Origin: Aldrovandia affinis
Taxonomy: Eukaryota > Chordata > Actinopteri > Notacanthiformes > Halosauridae
Reading direction: 5' to 3'
NCBI GenBank assembly: GCA_029706075.1
Contig: JAINUG010000026.1
Span: 2,587,001 to 2,651,000 of the forward strand
DNA: 64,000 nucleotides
A program made the translations under genes and the position numbers. The notes beneath the pieces are model-generated. The model did no database searches. It saw only the letters and a program-made list of their open reading frames with translations, and was not told where the DNA came from. This document shows positions 25,001 through 40,000 of this stretch, piece by piece. How positions within the stretch are numbered: the first letter of the stretch is position 1; each line of letters starts with the position of its first letter.

Positions 25001-28000
25001 ACACCAGAATCTCGCATAAGTGTTCAATTGGGTTGAGATCTGGTGACTGAGATGGCCATGACATATGGTTTGCATTGTTTTGATGCTCATTAAACCATTC
25101 AGTGACCACTCATGCCCTGTGGATGGGGGCATTGTCATCCTGGAAGAGACCCATCAGGATAGAACTGCTTCACCATAGGATGGAGGTGATTACTCAGAAT
25201 GGCTTTTTATTTATTGGGGTTTACCTTGCCCTCTAAGGGGCTGAGTGGATCGAAACCATGCCAGGGAAATGCACTCAACACCATAAAAGAACCATTAATT
25301 TACTCAAGTGTTTCCTTTATTTTGTCAGTTAGCTGTATATTGACAATTCTATATGATGTGCATTAACAGTAAATACAAGAAACAACAAGAGGAGGCTTTT
25401 TTACATTGATGCAAGATACATTTTTAAATCCTGCTGTGGCAGCTCTCCCCTGTGACTGAGGCATTATAGGTTCTGTTTTCTGTTTTACAGGTTAGATCAA
25501 ATACTTTGCAAGTTACAGACACACTGGCTGAGGGTGGTTTAGCAGTGGCAAAACAGCATAGTGCCATCGCCAATTACAAATGGAATATACACATTCTGCC
25601 TGGGGCATATACACACATTCTGAGACCCACACTCACGGATGCACGCACATATTGAGATACACACACTATGACTGAGAGACACACACACACACACACACAC
25701 ACACACTTAGTCACATGCTCAATGACTGCAATATGCAATAAGATACCACACTGACTGAGACGTGTACTATGATAACACAGACTGACTGAGACACATACTA
25801 AAATAACACTCACTGACTAAGATGCACACTAAGATAACACACCTACACACAGACTGAGTTACACATACTAAGATAACACACACTGATTGACACACTGCAG
25901 GAGGAGCTGCCTTGTGTCAGTGGATACAGAAGCAGCACTGCATAGCTGAGGACTCAAAGGGTGTTGTGTGAGTCCCGATTGGTATCCATGGTAACCCTGG
26001 TTTCTTCTCCACAGGGGAAGGTCCACCTGGAAATGCGTCTGAGTGAGGTCATCACAGACAGTGGTGCCATCTGCCACAAACTGGCCACACGGTGCGTCTC
26101 ATCCCTTTCACTGAGCCTGCTCCTCATCTGCTGGCATCCAATGATATGTCTCACTCTTCATCTGATTGAGAGAATATTATCGATTATTTTAGGTAGATTA
26201 GAAGTGTATGATGGATGATTTCAGAGAGTGGTAGCATTGTACAATAGATTATTTCAGAGAGATTAGCAGTGTATTGTTGATGATTTCAGAGGGATTGGAG
26301 ATGTTTTATAGATTGGAAGATTGTGAGTGTATTATTGTAGATTTCAAGGGGACTGGGAGTGTAATGTAGATGATTTCGTGTTATAGAGGATTTCAGAGAG
26401 ATTTTGAGTGTGTTTTAGATGGTTTATGAAATATTGGGAGTGCATTATATGTGATTCCAGTGATATCGGGAGTGTATTTTATAGTATTTGAGGGTGAGAT
26501 TGAGTGTGCGGTTTAGAAACTCTCAGAGAAAGAAGAGATTTGAACGATAATCTCTGTTTTCCTGGTTTTGTCTGATTCCAATCTAGCTGCAACTCTGTTT
26601 ACTATGTCCCTCATACTAGTTAGGTGCCTTTGGATTCTGACAGAAAGGCTTAACCCACAAAGGTTTCCATAAAGCTAACAATGGTTCTGTGCTTTAAGCA
26701 GAGGGCTCTGCCTTTATCTTCTGTATCTCTCACTATCTCTGCATCTTCTTACAGGAAAGTTCTGTATATACAATGCCGACCCCTCTGTATTCATGTGCAG
26801 TGCTTCCAGGGGTGGTCTGTCTGTCTGAAGTTCTCGTCCATTTTTTGTATGTGCAGTGATTAAAAAGTGCGGTCTTTCTGTTTGAACAGTGCTGATCTTT
26901 GTGGGTGTGTGTTTGTGTGTGTGTGTGTGTGTGTGAGCCTGCACAAGCCCGTGTGTGTGTGTGTGTGTTTGAGAGAGTATGAGTGTGTCTGCGTGGTTGC
27001 AGTGCATCTCTGTATCTGCAGTGCAGTGTATTCAGTGGAGGTCTCTGCCTATGTGTGTTTTGCTGGGCTCTGTGTGTTTCCTCCCTCTGTGGGGTGCATG
27101 TTTGAAAGTGAAGCGCAGTGGAGTAAGTCAATCCAGAGTCCGAGGCAGCGTGTGTCAGGATGTGAGGGAACTCACAGGAAAGCCAGGGGCAGGAGCCCAG
27201 TGTCCGGGCTCTCTGTGCACCTGCTCCCAGCATTCAGAGCCAGTTCTGACCCGACTGCCTTCCGTCTGTGCACTCCTACAGACCCATACAGTCAGAAACC
27301 ACAGAAAGGACAGAGTGTCTTAAGCTTTATCAGCAGACCCCACATGCTCCATATGCATCTGTTTCCTGCCTCAGAAATGTTTTTCCTGTTGGTTGTTTTG
27401 TTTTGTTTTAGCCTACAATGTACAAAATATTTGTTGATGGACAGATGTTAATGTATACTCAACTGTTCTTCTAACCTTGATAGATATTCTTATATATATA
27501 TATATATATATATATATACTTGTTTATTGCTCTGGATAAGAGTGTCTGCTTAATGCCCAAATATACCATATGTCTGTATATTTATAAACTCCTATTTTCA
27601 TGATTAATTCATTGGAAAATGTGTAACTTCTGTTTAAAAACATCACTTGTGTGAAGCAGGAACAAGAGATCCAGCACACTTACTTTGTACTGCATGTTTT
27701 TGTGTGTATTTGTGACCTCTAACCAAGTATGCCATGTGTGAGTCAGGACAAGCACTCTAATGCTTTACCATACACTTAACACTTAAAACATTTAAACATT
27801 CACTTCTGTGTTGGAAAAACATAGAGGTTAACACTCCTCTACACTCCTACCTCTACTCTCTAGCATTGTTACACAATCCTGTAATCCTCTCCTGCTCCAC
27901 ACTGGACCACAATCCTCTGTAGCCACCATGTTCCTCACTAGAACATAATCACCACCGTCCATCTCTGTGCTGGATTAGTTTACTCACACTGCCTGACCAA

Positions 28001-31000
28001 TGGATGATAGCCCTGTTAAAGTTAGAACTACATATCCTCTCATAGAATTACAGTTTATCTAAATGAATTTCAGGGAACATTACAAGCCAGACTGTAATTG
28101 TTTTTTTATGATCCAGGGACTCAAAATCACAAAATCAAAGTCGTTGAGTGTGTTCTTCTCTGATCTGGTGCAGTTGATTACCAGACCTACACCGCCCAGG
28201 GTCCTATTCTAAGGCATTATAGGTAATGAGCTCTCTGCCATAGCACATAATAAAAGGAGGTGGAATGCTGACAGGTTATTTCTTCCCCTGCTGAATTGGG
28301 TCGCAGTGGAAACAGGGCTGGGCCTGCATGCCCAGGGTTTCAAACGGTTCTCATTGATTCTGATTGGGCCAGAGGAACCCAGAGCAATGAGGAAGTGGTT
28401 TCCCTATATGAAGACCCACGCTTTCAGCTTGGCTTTGGCACTCGGCCCCTGCTGGTTGATTTAGCTGTCTAGCATGAGGTCACCTCCGAGTAGGCCATGC
28501 GGGGGTTATATAAACAGGCTTACAGGACAGGAAGTGCTCAGAGAATCAGGCCAGCATTACAGATGCTTTAAATCCCTGTCATTATTATCATTAACCTCTG
28601 CACTGTGCTTCACTGTCTCTGTTGACCCCCACACCACACTCTGGTGCCTGTGTAGGCGTGGGGTGGGGGAACCCGACCCTCCTGGATAGAGGGGGGTGTC
28701 ATTGAGATATGGTGTGGGGGTAGGGCAGAGGCTTGTCCTCCCGTTCGGGTCACAGGATATTTCTCCAGAGTGGAAGGAGGCTGCCTGAAGGAGGGGTGGG
28801 GGGGGGGCTCAGTGTTTTAGATTGGTGTCCTCCATGGTGCGAGGTAAGCAAGGTGTGTGGAGTGTCCCAGGATATCTGGGTCTGTTGAGCAGTGATACCG
28901 CCCTCCTGGTCTGGGGTATACTGCCTCCTGCTGGAGGGGAATAGGTATGGGACAACCAGATGACTGGAGAGAATTCAGGCAGAGTGACTCTCACTGACTG
29001 GCCAGGCAGTGCAGGGCAGGAATGTCTCAGGGATCAGCTTTCTTTTCTTTCTTTTTTTAAAATTCTTTATTTATTAGGAGAAATGGAGATTCACAATATT
29101 TCAATATCGCAATACAATTATTTCACGCATCTTCTCTGTTATACTTCTGTTCCCCTATCTTTTGTTCAAATATGTGTTTACTACAAACTATGTACAATTA
29201 GACGAGGGAGATGTTACAAGTTCATTAGTCCAGATACATATCTTAATTTCAGTTTCCTTCATTGTCTATTGGCACAAAATCAGGTCTTATAGGGGTTACA
29301 TACACAATCAATTTTTCCCAATGCTTAACAAATTAGTTAATCTGTAATCGCAAGGAAAAAGTCAGTTTTTCCATTCAATAAATATCACTAATCTACCCAG
29401 ACATCTAATGTTGGTGTCTCCGGCAACCGCCACTTTCTTGTTATGGTTTTCTTACAAGCTGCCAAAAGTACCCCAAACAGATACCTATCTGTAGCCTCCG
29501 CTTCAAAAGAAACACTATCCAGGTATAGTGTATTGCATTCAAACGGAATATCTATTGCAAATACTGCTTTGAGGGCTGTTTGTATGTCCATCCAGTACGG
29601 CAATATCTTGGGGCATCTCCAACAAATATGATAATGACTTGCCTCTTGGCTTCCACACTGCCTCCAACACTTAGGATGTTCCTCTGTGTGATATGCACTC
29701 TGTTCTGGGGTGATAAAATATTGAATAATATTCTTCCAGCAGTGTTCCCTCCAATTACTGGAGTTAGTACTTTTCCATTGAAAGCCACAGATATCAAACC
29801 ATTCTTCCTCTGGAATTCTTGTGTTACTTACTTTCTCCCATTTTTCTTTAATATATAATGTTGAGTGCACTTTCATCATTAAAATGTCTTTGTACAATAT
29901 AGAAATAATACCCTTACATTGTTCCAAATTATAAGCTCTCACAAATATCTTCAGTAGCCCATCCCCCATATTGTTCATTTTACCTTGTTTTATTTGCTGA
30001 TTGAAATAATGGCACATTTGAAGATACCTGTAAAAATCTTGTTTTTCCAAGTTATATCTCTCTTTCAGAACTTGAAAGTTCTCCATTTTCCATTATATTC
30101 CAGAATGCTGTTTTACCTGTTGCCGCCCAGACTCTGAACCTAGAATCCAGTTTATTAGGTTTAAAATCTGAATCATAGGCACACCACTGTAATACCTTTA
30201 ATGAGTTCTCCAGGTGATATTCTATAATAATCCCGTTCCAGATTTTCAGTGACAATTGTATCCAGGGGTTCTCTATATCAATTAAAGAGTTTGCTAGTAC
30301 TTTATCTATTAATATCGCCTGGATCGGAACTTTACCCGTTATTGAGCTCTCAGTTTCTTTCCACCTGGCATTATAATTAGGATTACACCAGCAGACTAAA
30401 GGTCTGATTTGAGCTGCATAGTAATACTCCCTCAAACAGGGTAAGGCCATTCCACACTTCTCCTTTGGTAACTGCAATGTTTTATATCTTATCCATGGTT
30501 TCTTCCCCTGCCATATATATCTAGAAATCATCTTATACCATTCACGTGAGGTCAACTTTCTGACCGCACATGGAGGCAGTGCAGAGCCAGTCAAGCCGGG
30601 TCGATAATGAATCATGAATTTGGGGGCAGCTAGCTTGAGCACTGGACTCTGAACCGAAGGGTGGTGGATCTTTGTCCCAGTTGGTACACAGCTGTTCTGC
30701 TCTTGAGAAACATCTAGAGTCCCTGCTGTTAACCTGTTTATTCCAGTATATACAGCTTGCAGTATAAACAATTACTGTAGTGAATATGTGTTTGCTCTTC
30801 CTTGGTATGATTGACAGTAATTTGTGAGTTTCGAAAGCGTGTGCCAGTTGTGATGGTTTGTTCCCTTCTACCAACAGTGTGCTGGAGTGCCAAGGCTTGC
30901 CTATCGTGAATGGACAGTGTGACCCCTACGCCACTGTCTCCCTGCTTGGCCCCTCCAGGTTAGGAATGGGGATTTCGGGATCCGGTCCTTGTGGATTACT

Positions 31001-34000
31001 GAGTACATCAATGTGCCAGTCAGTCAGTGATCTAACCATCCTCTCTCTCAGGTCTGAGGCCAAGAAGACCAAGGTGAAGAGGAAAACCAACAACCCCCAG
31101 TTCGAAGAGGTCTTCTATTTTGAGGTTTGGGTTTATATTTATATACTATATACTGGGAAGGAAACGGATCACTGCAACAAAGACAGAAATGTGTAGTTTC
31201 ACTGCATAACGGTTTCCTGCTTCCTCTGATCCACTCCCTCACACAGATGGGGGCTTGTACTGGATATATAGTCCCGCAGGGGAATGTACTAAAGAGCCCC
31301 TAACGTATGCGTTTGTCTGACTAGGGGGGTGCTATTCAGCCCCTGCCCTAATGTGCATCTGACACAGAGGGGTGGGGGGGGCAGCTGGTTTCTCTGAGGG
31401 TGCAGTAATATCAGAGACGGTTTAGGGGAGGGGGTGAGGGTGGGGAGCCAGCTGTCAGTTGTTTTGATGCTTTGTGGTTCAGTTTCTCTGGGTGTGTCGC
31501 ATTCTCGCTATCTGCACTTCCTGCCCTTCTCAATATCAGCACCATCAGCCCCAGATTTAAAAACAAGTCTGTGTGTGTGTGAGAGCTTGCTTGTCTCTGT
31601 GTGTGTGTGTGTGGGTGTGTTTCTGTATGCGTATAATCTATCTATCTTCTCTGTGCATGTATGCGTGAGACCAGACATAAAGGACAGTGTGTGGATCACC
31701 TTTACCCATGCCTAGATCTGAGACCTTAGTCTGCCTAAATCTGAGCTCATAGTCATCACACCAACACTGTGTATAATGACAAAACTCACAATCACACTGT
31801 GTACAATCACAGCTTCGAGTTGAATGGTTATGTTGAAGGTGTTTCAATGTTGAGATCATTTGCGTGTTTACAGTTGTAAACAAGTTCTCTACATACTGTA
31901 TAGCCGTTTTGTCACCTGATGTCTGGTGTGGTCACTTTGCAGGTGACAAGGCCCCTCAGCTACACCAAACGACAGTTTGATGTGGAGGAGGAGGATGTGG
32001 ACAAGTTGGCACTCAGGTATGTCTTTGTGTGTGCACACATTACGCAAACGTGTCCTGTGCTTGGTCTGTATGTGTCTGTGTCTATTTTAATGATGAACAA
32101 AAGGCCCACAAGGTCTTCTATCCTTTTTATCTTATCGTAGATATTGGATATCCTGTATTTGAATCAGTTGTTAGACTGTATGTTATAGATTCAAATCATA
32201 TACTGTATGTCATATGTGCGTGGGTGTATCCTGTGCTGGGTCTGTACGAGTGTGTGTGTTTGCCCTGTGTAGTTCTGATAATCTGGCTCTGCAGGGTGGA
32301 CCTCTGGAACGCCAGTAACCTGAAGTTTGGAGATGAGTTCCTGGGGGAGGTCCGGATCCCTCTGAAGGTGCTGGGCCAGTCTGGCTTCCATGACGCGTGG
32401 TGAGTGGTCTTTAATATCACAGGCAGTGTGTACCTCTGTCTGTCCTTGCTGACATGGTTTGATTATATCCCTGTCTATCCCTTGGTCTCTCAGGTACTTC
32501 TTGCAGCCCAGGGATAACGGCAGTAAGTCAGTGAAGCTGGACGAGCTGGGCTCCCTGCGCCTCAACATTGTTTACACCGAGGACCATGTCTTCCCCTCTG
32601 AGTACTATAGCCCTCTTCGAGACCTGCTCCTCCGCTCTGCCAGTGTGGAGGTGGGATTTCTTGCTGTTGGCCCTGTGTATGTGAGTGAGGGAGTGTGTGT
32701 GCATGAGTGAAAATGAGTGTTTGTGTGCATGTGTGAGAACCAGTGAGTGTGTGTGCATGAGTGAGAATTAGTGTGTGCGTGTTTCTATTTGCCTGAACGG
32801 GTATATGTTTACCTCTGTTTTGATTTGGCCGTCTCCATGGGTGGAACTGGTGGTTTCAGTTACTCTCTGTAGTAGTTGTTTTCCACTCAGCTCTGCTAAC
32901 TGTAACTGACGTTGTTTGATGCGTCATGTGATGCAGTCAGCGTGGTGCACAACCCAGCAGTCTGTAGGGCTGTGTGGTGGGCGGTGCAGTGGTGCATATT
33001 CCCTCGCGTTGCAAGTCGCTCTGGATAAGAGCAGCTGCTAAATAAATGTGATGCAATGTAGGTAATGCAGTGGAAATCCCTCAACAAGCATGACGATCAT
33101 GTCTCTCCCTCAGCCCGTCTCGGCATCTACGGCACACATCCTCGGAGAGGTGTGTCGGGAGAAGCAGGAGGCTGCCATACCGCTGGTTCGGCTTTTTCTT
33201 CACTACGGGAAAATTGTGCCTTTCCTCAGCGCCATTGCCAATGCGGAGGTCAACAGGACACAGTGAGTGTCAAACTGCCAGTACCACCACTTCAAGGGAG
33301 GGTTGATGGTGGGGCCTTCTGGAGAGCTCAGGCTGGTGTGTGTGGCGAGTGTCAGTGAGCAGCCAGCTATCATATCTGACAGTCCAGGGCGTCCTTGGTT
33401 GGAGTTGATTAAGAGATAAAGAGATATGATTTGAGCTTTCAGCCTCATATTAAGAATGTGACTAAAGCTGCTTTTTATCATCTTAGAGACATTGCCAAGG
33501 TACAGTCTTTTTTCACACAGGCAGATGCAGAAAGGCTGATGCATGCTTTTATTATGAGCAGACTAGACTACTGTAATGCTCTCTTTGGTGGTCTTCCCCC
33601 AAACAACATTGATCAGCTGCAACTTGTTCAGAACGCAGCAGCACGAGTTTTAACTAGAACCAAGAAAAGAGCACACATTACGCCAGTACTCAAGTCATTG
33701 CACTGGCTGCCTGTGAATTTTAGAACTTTACTTGTTTTTAAAGCACTTAATGGCTTAGCACCAGAATACATAACTGATCTTCTAGTAAGATATCAGCCCC
33801 AACGCTCTCTCAGATCTACAGATGCTGGTTTTCTTGTTGTTCCCAAAGTACATTATAAAAAAAGTGGGGAGGCTTCCTTTTGTTTTTATGGACCTAGATT
33901 ATAGAATTCCCTACCCAAGCAGATCAGAGAGGCTCCATCTATTGAAAATTTCAAAAAGCAACTAAAAACACATATTTTATGTGTGCTTTTAATTGACCTT

Positions 34001-37000
34001 TGTTTTTATTATTATGTATTATTATTATTATTATTATATATTCTTCTACCTACACCTCTGTTTTATAGGTTCCTGTTTTTATTTGTTGTTTTATTGTTTT
34101 AGAATTCATATTGTTTTATTATTTTAAAACTGACCTTTTATCTTTTATCTGCTCTATATGTTGCTTAATTATTTTCTAATTTTTAATTGTTTTATTTTGT
34201 CAAAGTTACCTCTGTTATTGTGTATTATCAGTTGTCTTTCTCTGTATGCACTTTGGGCTGCAAATTGTTGTATGAAAGGTGCTGTATAGATAGAGTTTAT
34301 TATTATGATAAATTCCACCCTTTTCCAGATGTTGTGCAGTCAAATCTCAAATACAGAAGTAGGGTTCAGAAATATATGGTCCCCGAGCACTGACCCAGAA
34401 GCAGGGGTGGGCAAGTAGGGCCACATCGGTTTCTGGATTTCATGCCGACTTCTGCTCTTAATTATTTAATTAGCCCTATCATTTACGTGATCTTACATTT
34501 AACTAAGTTTTTGCTCATGAATGATGGCTGAAGCCTGTTCTTGAAACGTTTACTGTGATCTAATCTACAAGTGAACCGGCATTAGTGTATACAGCTGATT
34601 AGTTCATTGAGACAGGATAATTGGGGGAAACAAAAACCTATATACACACACCAGCTCTCCAGGAACAGAATTGCTCACCCCTGCTCTAGGGCATATTTAG
34701 ATATTTCCTCATAATGGTTGAGGATAGACCAGGGACTGGGTTATCTGACTCTGGATTAGAGCTTAAGGGCAGAATGTACCCTGAGCACAGTGCTCAACAA
34801 GGTGACGTTTCACAGTGGGACATTGAGGATGTAAACAGTGCCATTTAAGACTTCATGAAACATTCCACGTACAAGTATCATACTTCCTCTTCAAACTGTT
34901 AGTATGTTAGCAGAAGAACTCAAAGGTGGAACAAATACTTTTCCGCCACTCTTTTTCTCTCTAACAGCAGCTCGGTGTTGAATTCTGTGCTCTTGTCTTC
35001 TCAGGGACCCCAACACCATTTTCCGGGGGAACTCGCTGACATCCAAATGCATCGACGAGACCATGAAGCTAGCAGGGATGCATTACCTGCAGGTCACCCT
35101 CAAACCCATCATTGACGAGGTGAAAGCACCCTCAGATCTCTCAATAGCGTATCCCTCTCTGTATTGGTCTCCTATCACCTTTCTTCCGTCTCCTTCCTTC
35201 TTGTAATCTCTTTCTTTTCCAATGGGATTTTTGCCTAGAACACTTCAAATTTGTCCCTCTCCTCCAGTTATTTTTTATTTTCTCGCCGATTTGTAATTTT
35301 AGGTCATGATTGCCATCCCTGTACTGCTAATAACTGAATTGCATAGACCGCATTCATTGGAAACCTTAGTGGTTTCTCAGCTGTGAATACCTTCAGTGAC
35401 TTCTGTCTGCGCTATGTTTGTGTGACATTGACCACGACTGTCTGCTCTGGTGGCAGATCTGTGCAGACCACAAGCCCTGTGAGATCGACCCAGTGAAGCT
35501 AAAGGAGTCAGAGAATCTGGAGACCAATCGGGTAAGATATGAGGCTTCCTTGAGCATGTGGGCAATTTATGTGTTTTGCTGCGCTGGATGCGTTTGTGAC
35601 CAATTGCAGTGGTGTTGGTTCTGACGGGTGGTTGCGTTTCCAGGAAAACCTTCGGCAGTACGTGGACCGGATCTTCTCTGTCATCACTAAGTCTGGCGTC
35701 AGCTGCCCCACTGTCATGTGTGACATCTTCTTTTCTCTGAGGGAGTCTGCTGCCACACGTTTCCAAGGTAACCAGCATCACCCCTCAGCTGTGGGAAATA
35801 AGTCCTGTCTTGGTGTGGGTATAGTAGTGGTAGCGACAAAATTGTGACCGCAATGTTTGAAATGAGGCCATTTTAGGCTAATAAGACAAAGATACTATTG
35901 TTTCATTTGTGTGATAACACTTACTATTAATTCCTGGGAAAACAATTTACAAGACAATGAAAAGCTTTCATATGAATGATACCAAAATCAAATGTACTTT
36001 CTGAGTCCAAGCCCAAACTAAACAAAACTTTCAAGATTGAGTCCAAGAAATGCTAATTAGTGGCTCTGACGCTGACTCTAATAACAAGATTAGGACTCAA
36101 AACTCTGTTGTTGGAAAATACTTCAACAATAAATACTCCCTAAACTTGACTCAAAAGGAAGGATTAACTGTGTATCCTTCTGCACAGTTTTAGACATTTA
36201 TGCCCGTCCTCCCTGTAGTCTAATCGTCTCTTCCTGTTTACCATTGCTGCCCTTTCCAGGGGTCAATATGGTAGAATCACAATGAATAGACTGCCATCTG
36301 CTGGTCAATAGTTATCACTGCATTAAGATGCAACATACAAACCATTTACAAATCATTTTCAGTGCTATTCCTGGATTAATTTCAGATTTTAGATTGAGAT
36401 CTGTGTAGATTTCATCTTTGATTGTGAGTGCTCATTTTGTTGTCTAATGGTAGTGTTTTAGATGGTGTGTACAGTTATGCCTCCAGGATCTAAAGTGTAT
36501 TTGTTCCTGCAGTGGATCAAGATGTCCGCTACACAGCCGTCAGTAGCTTCATCTTCCTGCGGTTCTTTGCCCCGGCGATCCTGTCACCTAATCTTTTCCA
36601 GCTAAGGCCACACCATCCAGTGAGTGTACACTCTCATTATTCTTCCTTCATGCCAGCCAGTGAGTGCACACTTCATTAATCTTCACCCATACGACTCAAA
36701 GAGTGTGCACCCCCATTATTTTTCTCCCATAATACCCGGTGAGTGCGCATCCTCATAATTCTCCTGCTACATCACTGGTGAGAGTAAAACCTCAATATTC
36801 TTTCCCCACACTACCCGTTGACAGCACATCCTACTAATTCTCTCCTCAGATCACTTGGGGAGACTGTGGAGAATATACATATAACTGCCTGGAACTCCAT
36901 TTAGAACCATTCAGAAAAATATATCCCAGTTTTTGCTGCAGATGGGAGACCGACATGATGAGACCAGTGCTTATGTCAGTCATCTATCCAATTAAGTGTA

Positions 37001-40000
37001 TGAATAACATAGTAAATTACATGACCTCATGATAAACATATGTATATACTGTATGCAGTGTTTTATTTGTAAAATAAGAGATGCCGGGGCTCAACTCGCC
37101 TCCCCCAACCACACGCCTCTCTCGAACTGCGCTGGAAATTGCTACGGTGTCAACAGCGTTTAAGAGATCCTTCAAGGGCTGTGTAACTTCTTCTCCCGAT
37201 GTCTCTGTGAACACTCTGAAAGCACAAATTGTTTCTCGGCTGTTAAGTCTGTTAACATATGCGTTGTTGTCGCACTTTAGATATTTATGAGCCCGGGGCT
37301 CTGATTCTGAGTAAGACATTTGCCGAGGCGCAAAATCGGATTCTGTGCCCTGGCTAGCCCCGGCACAAATTAAGCATACATGTCTGTATCCTTAAACAGT
37401 CCCTCCTTTTACCTTTTTTGACACACCAGCCTAATCATTCCCCTGCCACATCTGGTAAACATGGACCTTGCAAGCAGCATACTTCTCACTGAGATTCTCA
37501 CTATTCTGCATCAATGTGCTAGTCTGGAGTGAAGTAGAGTACAAATCCTCTGCTGATTTGGTGGCATGTGAGATGGATGGCATGAATTCACCTGTGTGTC
37601 TCTCTGCAGGATCCCTACACCTCCCGAACCCTGACCCTCATCTCCAAGACCATACAGACCCTGGGGAGCCTCGCCAAGTCCAAATCTGTGAGTGTACTCA
37701 TCCCAGAATCTAGATGCTTTGTGTTCAGAAGGTTCCAATAGATTCATTACGCTGACACAAGAATGTGTCTTTGCCCTGCTTAGGGAATGGAGGCTTTTCT
37801 CCTTCTGCCTTTATTCAGGAGGAAGTGACTTACTCCCCTCTTTCTCTCCCCACAGGCTAGTTTCAAAGAGTCTTACATGGCGGCATTCTACGACTACTTC
37901 AATGAGCAGAAATATGCAGATGCCGTCAAAAATGTGAGTATCTCCTATCTGTAATACATGAGGATAAACTGGTCTTTATTTTTAGTGCAGATGTCCGTGT
38001 TTCAAATACTGGTCTCTCTGTAGGAGTTGTGTACAAACTGGTCTCTCTGTGGGAGCTGTAGTAAATGTCATGCTTCTCTCTTCAGTTCCTGGACCTGATC
38101 TCATCCTCTGGGCGGTGGGACCACAAGAGCATTGAGACACCAATCATGCTGAAAGAGGGGTAAGCAACTGATGACATGACATTACATGACACTGTTCACC
38201 ACGGGCATAACACTAGGATAGGAGTAGACAAATAGTTTGCAGCTGTTTTTATAACAAAATGGCAGTTAACTTTTTCTAGAAAAAGGTTGACATTCTAGTT
38301 TGGCACTAAAAGTAAAGGATTATTGTAATAACAGTAGTATTAAACCGTGCTATGTTTTTTGAACCGACGTGATGATGCATGTGAGAGGCAAGAGTCCATG
38401 TTGTCTGAATCCCTGTATCTTCTCTGCTGGCTGCAGGAGTGTAAAACTCACAGTTAAGAGGTTTGATGGGAGGGGCTCCTGCAGGTGAGCTGCTGGCTCT
38501 GTCACCTTGTGACCCTGCTGTGACCTGACCCCCACTCCCACCCGCCCTCCCTTCCCCTCACGTGCACATATACTCATACACACACTGAGGCAGACACCAC
38601 GTGGTTAGGCGTGGCTAACCATACAGGAGCCCATCTTGTACCCTCATTCTTATGCTGAAATCTAGAGAATTAGTGGGTTCTAATGTTGAAGAGAAACAGT
38701 GCCATTTGCTGATGATTGTTCCAGAATGGAGAAGTCTAATGTTGTGTTCATATATGAAAATCGGCCTTTGTATACTGAAATTAGTGGCAACGTGAATTCT
38801 AACCTTTTTGTTCATGAGCCCAAGCAAAACTTCTGTTGGATTTGAATTAATTCAGTGTCATATCATAGGTGAACACATTTACCTGGAAAGTCAGACCCAA
38901 AATACCTGCCCTGGAAGCAGCCCATTATTCCTGCCAAAAATTTATTTATTTTTGTGTGGTGACATCAAATTTCTTCCAGCTAAATCTAAAGAAGGGCTTC
39001 GGTCTCTCACCCATTCCACAATACTCTTTTACAAGGCTTTTCTCACTGACAACACAGACTGCTTGTGAACAGCATCTGTTCACAGTAGGTGCTGTGGACA
39101 TCACCACTTCATTTGGATAGGCTGATAATAAGCATAGATGATTAGATTACTCCATATAATAAAGGCTAATGACCCTAAACTGATGTCCATGATCAAGCGG
39201 AACCAGTCTTGTGAAAGAGGTATATATATATATGGAGATAAAGCGTTTGCCCACACCATTAAGGGGGAGCGCTCTGTGCCCAATATGGTTTGCTCCACTC
39301 CATGATAAAAAGACATTTCCCAGTCATCTTTCACCTTCAAGCCCTTACAGTAGACTCCGTTTTTTTATTCACAGCCTTGATAAAGATGAACAAAACAGAT
39401 TGTATAAAATAAACTATATAAGCAATCAGCTTTATTTTATGCTCACAAAATGCAGAAAATTATATTCTTTAATAATGCATTGGCACAAACCACAATTGAA
39501 CGGTTCACAAATTATATATTTTTTCCCCCAGAAAAATCAAGAATCACAAATATTCACACCCCTGTTATCAGTACTTTGTGGTTCTTCCCTTGCTCATTAT
39601 AACAGTAGTCACCTTCTTTAGTGTCGTACGAGGTTATGGAACTTCTTTGGGGGGGATCCTCAACCATTCCTCCATGCAGAATTGTTCTAGTTCCTTCAGA
39701 TTCTTGGGTTGACGTTGGTGGACTGCTTTTTTGAGTTCAAACCACAAATGTTCAATTGGATCCAGTTCCGGACATACTTTGGACATATGTTTGGGATCGT
39801 TGTCTTGTTGGAAGGTCCATCTGTGGCCAAGGTGTAGCTTCTTGGCAGGGGGAAACAAGGTTTTTGGACAAAATGTCTTGGTATATGCTGGAGTTCATGG
39901 TTCCATCTATTTTAATAAGGGCCCCAGGGCCTGTGGATGCAAAACAACCCCAAAGCATTAAAGATCCACCACCATGTTTCACCGTAGTCATGAGGTTCTT

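Noticed and set aside
25868-26218. Minus-strand frames across rasa3 exon 5
   Set aside because: Antisense shadows of the confirmed exon with no domain.
26733-27451. Long open frames on both strands (166 and 194 codons)
   Set aside because: They arise from GT/CA repeat composition; the products are Cys-Val or Thr-His runs.
29443-29858. Plus-strand frames over the L1 fragment
   Set aside because: Antisense shadows of the LINE coding region, which reads on the minus strand.
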